Assembly: GCA_004556395.1 (NCBI GenBank)
Contig: SFHK01000008.1
Coordinates: 1 to 56,103 of the forward strand
DNA length: 56,103 nt
Direction: 5' to 3'
DNA from: Clostridiales bacterium
GTDB taxonomy: Bacteria; Bacillota; Clostridia; Christensenellales; Aristaeellaceae
Shown here: positions 49,805-56,103 of the stretch, in pieces
Layout of the letters: each line of letters begins with the position of its first letter
Position numbering within the stretch: the stretch's first letter is position 1
The notes under the pieces: generated by a model
The model's input: the letters and a program-made list of their open reading frames with translations, nothing else
Told to the model about the DNA's origin: nothing
Databases searched by the model: none
Made by a program: the position numbers and the translations under genes

Positions 49805-50851
49805 ATGGCTGCAATACGAAAACGGAACGGCTTTTCCGTCCTTTTGTGGGTACTGCTCCCGCTGGCCACGCTGGTCACGCTGACGATCTGCGTGTCCGTG
49901 GGCAGCGTGCGCGTACCGCTGAAGGATACCTTTACGGTCATCCTGTGCACGATTTTCGGGGAGGATGTGCCCGCGCACATCCTCCATCCCGCCATTATCG
50001 CCCGTGTGCGTCTGCCGCGCGTGCTGTGCGTCGCGCTGGTGGGCGCGTCTTTGTCGCTGTGCGGCGCGTCGATGCAGGGACTTCTCAAAAACCCGCTGGC
50101 CGACGGCTCCACGCTGGGCGTTTCCAGCGGCGCGTCGCTGGGCGCGGTGGTTGCCATCGCGTTCGGCGTGTCCATTCCCGGCCTGGCGCTGGCGGGAACG
50201 GTGGGAATGGCGATGCTGTTCGCGTTTCTTTCGCTTCTATTTATTCTGACGCTCGCCTTCCATCTCGACCGCTCCCTGTCCACCAACACGATCATCCTGA
50301 TCGGCGTAGTCTATTCGATGTTCGTTTCCAGCGCCATGAGCCTGATCGTCACCTTCGCGTCCGACCGTCTGCGGCAGATCACCTTCTGGACGATGGGCAG
50401 TCTGGCCGGAAGCTCCTACACGAACGCGCTGATGCTGCTGGTCGCGTTTATCGTTTTCGGCGGCGCGATTCTGCTGCACGCGGGCGAATTGAACGCCTTC
50501 GCCGTGGGCGAGGACAACGCCCGCTTCATCGGCGTGAACGTCCGACGCGTGAAGCTGCGGCTGCTGGTGTGCGTGTCGGCGCTGATCGGCGTGTGCGTGT
50601 CCATCGGCGGGTCGATCGGCTTCGTCGGTCTGGTCACGCCGCATATCGTGCGGCTGCTTACCGGCCCGAACCATAAGCGGCTGCTGCCCGCCTGCGCGTT
50701 CGGCGGCGCGATTTTCCTGATGCTGTCCGACCTCGTGGCGCGCACGCTGCTGAGCCCGCTCGAGCTGCCCATCGGCGTGGTTACCTCGCTGATCGGCGCG
50801 GCGCTGTTCATTTATATCTTTGCGAAATCGGGGAGGAAGAGCCGTGCTTGA
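49805..50851 (+). CDS. FecCD-family ABC permease (iron-siderophore/cobalamin type)
   Basis: The 348-aa permease has about nine to ten helices and typical BtuC/FhuB-like motifs: RLPRVLCVALVGASLSLCGASMQGLLKNPLADGSTLGVSSGASLGA (about 61-106) and IGFVGLVTPHIVRLLTGPNHKRLLP (about 273-297). This family imports iron-siderophores, haem or cobalamin. The ATPase gene overlaps its end by eight bases. No substrate-binding protein gene is adjacent, which the system would need, so it must be elsewhere in the genome. Confidence 0.93.
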   Translation: MAAIRKRNGFSVLLWVLLPLATLVTLTICVSVGSVRVPLKDTFTVILCTIFGEDVPAHILHPAIIARVRLPRVLCVALVGASLSLCGASMQGLLKNPLADGSTLGVSSGASLGAVVAIAFGVSIPGLALAGTVGMAMLFAFLSLLFILTLAFHLDRSLSTNTIILIGVVYSMFVSSAMSLIVTFASDRLRQITFWTMGSLAGSSYTNALMLLVAFIVFGGAILLHAGELNAFAVGEDNARFIGVNVRRVKLRLLVCVSALIGVCVSIGGSIGFVGLVTPHIVRLLTGPNHKRLLPACAFGGAIFLMLSDLVARTLLSPLELPIGVVTSLIGAALFIYIFAKSGRKSRA

Positions 50852-51611
50852 TGTGAAAAACCTCTCCGTAAAACTCGGCGGCGCGCAGATTCTGGAAAAC
50901 GTCAGCTTTACCGCGCGGGAGGGAGAATGGCTCATGATCCTCGGCCCCAACGGCGCGGGCAAGAGCACGCTTGTAAACGCCATCTCCGGCGGCGTGCCCT
51001 ACACGGGTGAGGTGCGGCTGGACGGCGAAAACGTGCACCGCATGAAGCCGCGCGTGCGCGCCCGCAAGCTGGGCGTGCTTTCGCAGAACCACCATGTGAG
51101 CTACGCGTTCACGGTGGAGGAAATCGTCCGCATGGGGCGATATGCCCACGCGCGCGGCCTGTTTTCCCCGCGCAGCGGGGAGGACGAGGCGCATTTTCTC
51201 GACGCTGTGGAAAAGACGGGGCTGAGCGGATTTCTGAACCAGTCGGTGCTGACCGTGTCCGGCGGTGAGATGCAGCGCGCATTTCTCGCGCAGCTGTTGT
51301 GTCAGGATCCGCGCCTGATGCTGCTGGACGAGCCGACGAATCATCTCGACCCCAAATATCAAAAACAGATTTTTGACCTCGTGCGCCGCTGGGTCGCGCA
51401 GAGCGGCCGCTGCGTCGTATCCGTCGTTCACGATCTGTCGCTGGCTCGCGCCTACGGCACGCATGCGCTGCTTCTGAAGGACGGCCGCGTGTGCGCGTCG
51501 GGCGGCATTCGAGCCGTACTCACCGACGAGCACCTGCGGCAGGTGTACGACATGGACGTAAGCGGCTGGATGCGCACGCTGTACGAGGGCTGGACGGAGG
51601 AAACCACATGA
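50844..51611 (+). CDS. ABC transporter ATPase of the FecCD importer
   Basis: The 255-aa ATPase has Walker A GPNGAGKST (about residues 35-43), the signature VSGGEMQRAFLAQLL, Walker B LMLLDEPTNHLD and the switch His in VVHDLSLA. It energises the FecCD permease encoded just before. The start is GTG at 50844, chosen because GGGGAGG lies seven bases upstream and the residues VLDVKNLSVKLGG then align with the family. The gene overlaps the permease gene by eight bases and the next gene by four, so all three are translationally coupled. Confidence 0.93.
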   Translation: MLDVKNLSVKLGGAQILENVSFTAREGEWLMILGPNGAGKSTLVNAISGGVPYTGEVRLDGENVHRMKPRVRARKLGVLSQNHHVSYAFTVEEIVRMGRYAHARGLFSPRSGEDEAHFLDAVEKTGLSGFLNQSVLTVSGGEMQRAFLAQLLCQDPRLMLLDEPTNHLDPKYQKQIFDLVRRWVAQSGRCVVSVVHDLSLARAYGTHALLLKDGRVCASGGIRAVLTDEHLRQVYDMDVSGWMRTLYEGWTEETT

Positions 51612-52306
51612 AAATTCGCTGCTTTGCCACGCCGAACGATCTTCTTCCCGGCGATCTGGACGGCGCGGCGGCCATCGTCATCGACACCCTGCGCATGACC
51701 AGCGTCGCCGCCGCGGCTATGAGCAACGGCTGCGCCGGGCTGCTCGCCTGCGCGACCGTCGAAGCCGCCCGCGAGGCCGCTCAGGCGCGCGGCGCGCTTC
51801 TGGGCGGCGAACGAAACGCCCTGAGGATCGACGGCTTTGATTTTTCCAATTCTCCGCTGGAATACACCCGCGAAGCCATCGGAGGGAAGCGGCTGGTCAT
51901 GACGACGACCAACGGCACGCGCGCCATCGCCGCCTGCGCGCCGGCGCGCCGATTGCTTCTGGCCGCGCTCGTAAACGTCGCCGCGGTGGCGGCGGTCTGC
52001 AAAAAGGAAGACTACGTAGCCATCGTGTGCGCCGGAACCGCCGGCGCGTTCACGCTGGAGGACGCGCTGACCGCCGGCGCGCTGTCCCTGTGCCTGAACG
52101 GCGACGAGAAGGACGACGCGGCGATTGCCTTTGAAACCCTGTGGCTCGCCGCCCGGGACGACCTGCCCCGCGCCCTTTCCGCCACCCGGCACTATAACCG
52201 CCTGCTCTCCCTCGGCTTCCAGCCCGACCTCGACTTCTGCCTCACCCCCAACCGCCTGTCCGCCGCGTGCGAACGCGCGGAGGACGGCTGGTTTTATCGG
52301 ATATAA
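51608..52306 (+). CDS. ComB-family 2-phosphosulfolactate phosphatase-like protein
   Basis: The 232-aa protein matches the ComB family, named for an enzyme of coenzyme M synthesis in methanogens. Characteristic segments are VIDTLRMTSVAAAAMSNG (about residues 24-41), the FSNSPLEY loop and MTTTNGTRAI. Bacterial members outside methanogens act on unknown phosphate esters or on sulfolactate routes. It overlaps the ATPase gene by four bases (ATGA), which ties it to the importer, though the functional link is not clear. A decayed MITE-like element begins at the base after its stop codon. Confidence 0.85.
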   Translation: MKIRCFATPNDLLPGDLDGAAAIVIDTLRMTSVAAAAMSNGCAGLLACATVEAAREAAQARGALLGGERNALRIDGFDFSNSPLEYTREAIGGKRLVMTTTNGTRAIAACAPARRLLLAALVNVAAVAAVCKKEDYVAIVCAGTAGAFTLEDALTAGALSLCLNGDEKDDAAIAFETLWLAARDDLPRALSATRHYNRLLSLGFQPDLDFCLTPNRLSAACERAEDGWFYRI

Positions 52307-52344
52307 GGCAGCGCCGCGCATATTTCGAAGATTGGCTGGATGTA
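52307..52344. repeat. MITE-like element, copy D (fragment)
   Basis: GGCAGCGCCGCGCA (52307-52320) resembles the left end of copies B and C. It is followed directly by ATTTCGAAGATTGGCTGGAT, which matches the central block ATTTCGAAGGTTTACTGGAG of copy B. The part in between is missing and no right end is clear. Like copy B, it starts on the base after a TAA stop codon. Confidence 0.55.
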
Positions 52345-52372
52345 TCTGCGCTCATGTGGGCGCTCTTCTCAA

Positions 52373-52409
52373 CTTCAAAATGAAAATGACGGAGGGTTAT
52401 TCCCTCCGC
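52373..52409 (-). terminator. Intrinsic terminator of the cysteine-rich protein gene
   Basis: On the minus strand CGGAGGG-AATAA-CCCTCCG is followed by the T-rich ATTTTCATTTTG. It lies about 125 bases past the stop codon at 52533. The region between (52410-52532) shows no gene. Confidence 0.7.
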
Positions 52410-52532
52410 CACGTCGATATGTACGTGACGCCGGTCACATTTGTAACGCTTTTCATCGATCAGCGCCGGCGTCTATCTGAAACCGCCCGTTGCATTCATG
52501 AATGGCGGGGGCGGCGGCCGCCGAGGGGCAGG

Positions 52533-53555
52533 TTAGTTGCTGCCGGTCATCGTGCAGCCGCAGCGCGGGCACAGCGTCGAATTTCCGGCGCAGCTGGTGC
52601 CGCAGTTCGAGCAGGTCGAGCACGAGCAGCCGGTGGCCGTCGCGCCCGCGACGCTTCCGTTCGCGGAGCAGCTTCCGCTGCAGGTGGGCTTGCCGCCCGT
52701 GTAGAACGTGCAGCCGCCGGTCGACGTGTTCGCCGCCGCGGTGCTCCCCGTCTGCTGGCACGCGCTGGAGCGCGGGAAGATGGGCAGCGAGAAGAACTCG
52801 TCGCACACGCTCTCGGCAAACTCCTCGCACGGCGGAATCTCACAGAAGCCGTAGGACGGCACCATGACCTCCACCTCGGCCAGAATCTTCAGCACCACCG
52901 TCACGCAGATGGTGATCTGGAACTTGCAGTTGCCCACATAGCGTCCGCTGACGCAGATGGCGCTGACCAGGCTTTCCAGCGTGAACGGCACGATGGATTC
53001 GTCCGGGATGGCGAGCAGAACGTCCTTGGAGACCCTGAGCGTCGCCTGACCCATCCATTCCTGGCACTTCTGGTCGATGAACAGCACGTCGATGGGAATG
53101 GAAACGTCGCCCTTGACGCGTGCAAACTGCGGCCGATCGCACAGACGATCCACGGACAGATTGGAAATCACGCCCTCGGTGGTCGAGGAGCGGCAGCTTT
53201 CAAACGTCCAGGTGCCGCAGGGCTGCGGGAGACACTCGGCGGTCTCGGCATTTTCCAGCGCGTCCTGATAAGTAATCTCGCCGCAAGTGGCGCAGCGGCA
53301 GTTGCACTTGTTGCCGCTACAATCGCAACGGCAGCTGCGGTTCGCTTCCTGAGGGCCGCAGTTGGTGTTGGGCAGCACGGGCACGATGTTGGACACCGTG
53401 ACCTCCTTGTTGTTCAGCTGCTCCTGCTGCAGGCACGAATCGTAGACGTTCTTCACCTGAATACAGATGCGTTCGCAGATTCCGTCCATGGCGTTGCCCG
53501 TGATCTGACCGGGGCTGGTATCGGCATTCGCGTTCTTATAGCTGTAAAACGACAT
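52533..53555 (-). CDS. Cysteine-rich protein of unknown function, possible spore-coat type
   Basis: The 340-aa protein has 34 cysteines (10%). It has three parts: an N-terminal region with MDGICERICIQVKNVYDSCLQQEQL followed by a dense cluster CRCDCSGNKCNCRCATCG (about residues 72-89); a middle region with few cysteines and beta-type sequence (about 110-255); and a C-terminal Gly/Ser/Thr/Cys-rich tail ending with CSCSTCSNCGTSC and CPRCGC. There is no signal peptide. Cysteine-rich proteins without signals in Clostridia are often spore coat or exosporium components, but this is inference only. The start at 53555 follows GGGAGGA. It is a single-gene unit. Confidence 0.7.
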   Translation of the reverse strand: MSFYSYKNANADTSPGQITGNAMDGICERICIQVKNVYDSCLQQEQLNNKEVTVSNIVPVLPNTNCGPQEANRSCRCDCSGNKCNCRCATCGEITYQDALENAETAECLPQPCGTWTFESCRSSTTEGVISNLSVDRLCDRPQFARVKGDVSIPIDVLFIDQKCQEWMGQATLRVSKDVLLAIPDESIVPFTLESLVSAICVSGRYVGNCKFQITICVTVVLKILAEVEVMVPSYGFCEIPPCEEFAESVCDEFFSLPIFPRSSACQQTGSTAAANTSTGGCTFYTGGKPTCSGSCSANGSVAGATATGCSCSTCSNCGTSCAGNSTLCPRCGCTMTGSN

Positions 53556-53662
53556 ACACGCATTCCTCCCGTTTTTTACGCTCGGACGCCTTACGGCGCC
53601 CACACCGCATCATATGCCGCCGCGAAAAACGGGTGCGAAACTGCGCGAAGGAGGTTCCTTTT

Positions 53663-54388
53663 ATGGATGAAAACCGCAGAATCGAGTTTTCCCTGAATGG
53701 CCGGGACGCCGTGCTGATCTGCCCCGACCAGCCAGCGCCGGGCATGCCGTGGGTGTGGCGCGCGGAATTTCTCGGCGCGTTTGACTATGCCGACCGCGCG
53801 CTGCTCGCCCGCGGCTGGCACGTTGCCTATCTGCACGCGTCCGATCTGTACGGCTGCCCGGAAGCGGTCGAGGCCATGTATGGCTTCTATCGCCATCTGA
53901 CCGCCGAATACGCGCTCAGCCCCTCCCCGGTGATCTTCGGCTTCAGCCGCGGCGGCCTGTACGCCGTCAACTTCGCCCTCGCCCATCCCGGCTGCTTCGC
54001 GGCGCTGTATCTGGACGCGCCCGTGCTCGACATTCGCAGCTGGCCCGGCGGCATGGGCAAGGCCGAACGCTGGCCGCGCGAATGGGCCGAGTGCCTGACC
54101 TGCTACGGCCTGACAGAACAGACCACAGTCTGTTTTAATCAGAACCCCGTCGACCGCGCCGCGGATCCCGCGCTGAAGGGTGCGAAGATCCTGCTCGTCG
54201 CCGGTCTGGCCGACCGCGTGGTTCCCTATGAGGAAAACGGGGCCGTTTTCGCAGCACGCCGCCGTGCCGCGGGCGAAACGGTTGAAACGATTCTGAAGCC
54301 GGACTGCGATCACCATCCGCATTCGCTCTCCGACCCATCCCCCATCGTTCGCTTCGCCGAAGACGCGTTCCGCGAGACGCAAAGTTGA
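53663..54388 (+). CDS. Alpha/beta hydrolase
   Basis: The 241-aa protein has the nucleophile elbow GFSRGG (about residues 99-104), an acid in LVAGLADRVVPYE and the catalytic His region PDCDHHPHSL near the C-terminus. It fits the alpha/beta-hydrolase fold, but subfamily and substrate are unclear. The start at 53663 has AGGAGG upstream. It is divergent from the cysteine-rich protein gene (107 bases apart). The D,D-carboxypeptidase gene follows after 99 bases. Confidence 0.8.
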   Translation: MDENRRIEFSLNGRDAVLICPDQPAPGMPWVWRAEFLGAFDYADRALLARGWHVAYLHASDLYGCPEAVEAMYGFYRHLTAEYALSPSPVIFGFSRGGLYAVNFALAHPGCFAALYLDAPVLDIRSWPGGMGKAERWPREWAECLTCYGLTEQTTVCFNQNPVDRAADPALKGAKILLVAGLADRVVPYEENGAVFAARRRAAGETVETILKPDCDHHPHSLSDPSPIVRFAEDAFRETQS

Positions 54389-54428
54389 CTTCTTTATAGC
54401 GCATCCCGCGTCTGATTTCCCATAAAAA

Positions 54429-54458
54429 TTCATCGAAAACACCTTCCGCGCGTATGAT
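54429..54458 (+). promoter_or_regulatory. Weak candidate promoter for the carboxypeptidase gene
   Basis: TTCATC (54429-54434) and TATGAT (54453-54458) are separated by 18 bases, 30 bases before the ATG. The -35 match is poor. A sporulation sigma factor could be involved instead, but no clear match was found. Confidence 0.3.
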
Positions 54459-54487
54459 GCATCAATGAACGGCGGGAGGTGCTTTCC

Positions 54488-55663
54488 ATGCACGGTTTCA
54501 GACGGCGTTTTTCCATTCTGCTCGTGTTTCTGTTCGGGTTCTTCGTGCCGGCGCGCGCGGAGCTGTCCTTGCTCCCTCTGGAGGAACGCGCGCCCGTGTC
54601 GCTGGAATGCAAAAGCGCGCTCCTGATGGAAGCCTCCAGCGGCCAGATTATCTTTGAAACAAACGCCGACGAAAAGCGTCCGGTCGCTTCCGTCGTCAAG
54701 ATCATGACGATTCTGATGTGCCTTGAGGCCGTCGACAGCGGGCGCGTGTCGCTGGACGACCGCGTGACCATATCCAAGAACGCGTCCGGCATGGGCGGCT
54801 CGCAGGTGCTTCTGGACACCGGCGAGGTGCAGACGCTGGACATCCTTCTGAAAAGCACCGTCGTCGGCAGCGCCAATGACGCCGCCGTGGCCATTGCCGA
54901 GCATCTGTACGGCTCGCAGGAGCTGTTTGTGAAGCAGATGAACGCCCGCGCGCAGGCGCTGGGCATGAAGGATACCGTGTTCGTGAACTGCACCGGCCTG
55001 CCCGCACAGGGACAGCACACCACCGCGCGCGACGTGGCGCGCATGGCCGCGGCGCTGTTCGGACACGAGCTGTACTACAAGTACGCCGGCATCTGGATGG
55101 ACAAGGTGGATCACGGCGACGGCCGCGTGACCGACCTGACCAACACGAACCGTCTGATTCGCTTTTACGACGGCTGCGACGGCGGCAAGACCGGCTCCAC
55201 AAACGAAGCCGGATATTGCATCGCCGCCACCGCCAGGCGCGGCGGCATGCGTCTGATCGCCGTGGTGCTGGGCGGCAGCAGCGGAAAGAAGCGCTTCGCC
55301 TGCGCCGAAAAAATGTTTGATCACGGCTTTGCCAACTATCGCCTGCTCACCGCGGCGGAAAGGGGCACGCGCGTGCGCGGGGAAATGCCCGTGACCGGCG
55401 GAAGCCTTGACAGCGTGCCGCTGGCGCTGGACGGCGACCTGACGCTTTTGATGAACAAGGCCGAGGCCGCCGAAATCGAGCTGAAGCCCAACCTGCCGCC
55501 CAGTGTCGCCGCGCCTGTCGCCGCCGGAGATGAAATCGGCTCCGTCGATATTCTGCTGAACGGCCGAACCATCGCCCGCATTCCCGTCGCCGCCGCCGGC
55601 TCCGTCGCGCGGCAGGGCTTCCCGGACGCGTGGCGCCGTCTCTGGGAAGGCTGGATGTTCTGA
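54488..55663 (+). CDS. D-alanyl-D-alanine carboxypeptidase (DacF/DacB-like, low-molecular-weight PBP)
   Basis: The 391-aa enzyme trims the terminal D-Ala from peptidoglycan stem peptides outside the membrane. It has a signal peptide (residues about 1-23, ending ARA), the active-site SxxK in ASVVKI (about residue 67), SxN in GSAND, and KTG in GGKTGSTNEAG (about 234-244). The C-terminal PBP5-type beta domain follows with an amphipathic tail. The subtype (vegetative DacA or sporulation DacF/DacB) is uncertain. The start at 54488 has GGGAGG nine bases upstream. Confidence 0.92.
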   Translation: MHGFRRRFSILLVFLFGFFVPARAELSLLPLEERAPVSLECKSALLMEASSGQIIFETNADEKRPVASVVKIMTILMCLEAVDSGRVSLDDRVTISKNASGMGGSQVLLDTGEVQTLDILLKSTVVGSANDAAVAIAEHLYGSQELFVKQMNARAQALGMKDTVFVNCTGLPAQGQHTTARDVARMAAALFGHELYYKYAGIWMDKVDHGDGRVTDLTNTNRLIRFYDGCDGGKTGSTNEAGYCIAATARRGGMRLIAVVLGGSSGKKRFACAEKMFDHGFANYRLLTAAERGTRVRGEMPVTGGSLDSVPLALDGDLTLLMNKAEAAEIELKPNLPPSVAAPVAAGDEIGSVDILLNGRTIARIPVAAAGSVARQGFPDAWRRLWEGWMF

Positions 55664-55677
55664 ACACGCCATATATG

Positions 55678-55717
55678 GAAAAACGCTGCCACTCCCCTTC
55701 GGAAGGACAGCGTTTTT
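55678..55717. terminator. Bidirectional intrinsic terminator
   Basis: AAAAACGCTG and CAGCGTTTTTT pair around an inner CCTTC/GAAGG stem, with T-runs on both strands. It serves the carboxypeptidase gene and the convergent MFS fragment. Confidence 0.9.
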
Positions 55718-55725
55718 TGTGTTGG

Positions 55726-56103
55726 TCAGCGCGCCCTGGCGGCCTTGCGTTGACGGTCGCCCTTGATGGACAGCTCGCTGCCGCTCTTTTTCTGCTGGGC
55801 GTTGCGCCACGCGTAGATGACCAGCGCCAGCGCGATTACGCCATAGGACAGAAACGCGCGGAAGTATTCGCCCACGACGGAATCGCCGAACAGGTTCGAC
55901 GCGGCGTTCTGCGCGGTGATGAACAGCGAATGAAATTCCCATAACAGTACAGCACACAACAAAGACAAGAAATGCGTCTGGCGGCAAAAGCCCGGAGAGC
56001 ATAATGCTAACGCCCATCAGGAGAACGGAAAGACCGATGGTGTACCGCCGTTTCTTAAAACCGCCCCAAATGCTCAGAATGACTCCGCCAAGCAGCATAC
56101 CAA
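55726..56103 (-). pseudogene. MFS transporter 3' fragment with frame break (cut by window end)
   Basis: From the window end down to about 55950, the minus strand encodes two helices of an MFS exporter of the macrolide-efflux type (GGVILSIWGGFKKRR, SVLLMGVSIMLSGLLPPDAFLVFVVCCTVMGISF). Then the frame changes. From about 55940 to the stop at 55726 a different frame encodes FITAQNAASNLFGDSVVGEY, a single helix (FLSYGVIALALVIYAW) and a basic tail KGDRQRKAARAR. This does not look like the usual MFS ending. In the first frame no stop appears before the antisense of the next gene. It is a broken or fused gene, or a sequencing error. The 5' part is outside the window. Confidence 0.6.

Noticed and set aside
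53591..56098. 835-codon minus-strand open frame
   Set aside because: Only its first 60 or so codons look like a protein (MFS helices). The rest is antisense to the carboxypeptidase and hydrolase genes, which have strong motifs and ribosome binding sites.
1..56103. tRNA and rRNA genes, known riboswitches, origin of replication
   Set aside because: Reading both strands gave no cloverleaf with GTTCRANYC arms, no rRNA stretches, no convincing riboswitch core and no DnaA-box cluster. An automated scan could still find weak cases.

Overview
The window looks like chromosomal DNA of a GC-rich (roughly 60% by eye) member of the Firmicutes, class Clostridia. The evidence is the full S10/spc ribosomal protein cluster in Gram-positive order (with rpsZ-type S14, then secY-adk-map, a KOW protein, infA and rpmJ), separate secD and secF, a RelA/SpoT synthetase next to recJ and dtd, hemZ, a YesM/YesN two-component pair beside a CUT1 sugar transporter, and strong AGGAGG-type ribosome binding sites. 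I cannot name the species.

Layout. 1-6.0 kb (minus): transketolase, a phosphohexomutase, a DUF2461 protein and a secreted, membrane-anchored beta-domain protein. 6.1-18.7 kb (plus): a short-chain dehydrogenase, secD-secF, then a tightly packed run recJ-relA-dtd-MBL hydrolase-hemZ followed by three tandem cyclophilins. 18.7-24.8 kb (minus): response regulator, histidine kinase, solute-binding protein and two permeases of an oligosaccharide-type ABC system. 25.0-28.4 kb: an S66 peptidase, then a scrambled patch containing a frameshifted repeat protein with a CFI-box-like C-terminus, a ribbon-helix-helix protein and a decayed ISL3-family insertion sequence. 28.4-41.2 kb (minus): 27 genes from rpsJ to rpmJ behind one near-consensus promoter. 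The usual continuation (rpsM, rpsK, rpsD, rpoA, rplQ) is missing, and the operon ends beside the insertion sequence. 41.3-48.4 kb: a GNAT protein, a MATE exporter, a muramic acid recycling group (murQ, a murK-like kinase, and a divergent namZ/DUF1343 gene), a double GNAT protein and a PIG-L-like protein. 48.6-56.1 kb: a membrane protein, a FecCD/ATPase importer core overlapping a ComB-type phosphatase gene, a cysteine-rich protein, an alpha/beta hydrolase, a D,D-carboxypeptidase and a broken MFS gene cut by the window end.

The most novel-looking item is a family of short palindromic, MITE-like elements. One complete 160-bp copy (48439-48598) has 15-bp terminal inverted repeats and a GTAA direct repeat at its ends. 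A copy that is 96% identical over 106 bp starts the window, and two decayed copies lie at about 9566-9659 and 52307-52344. All four lie directly downstream of genes, and two start on the base after a stop codon. Other points of interest are a probably inactive cyclophilin at the head of a three-gene cyclophilin array, two decayed relics of the murQ 3' end lying just beyond murQ, a NamZ homologue without a signal peptide, and a predicted leaderless transcript for the secreted protein at 4467-6014.
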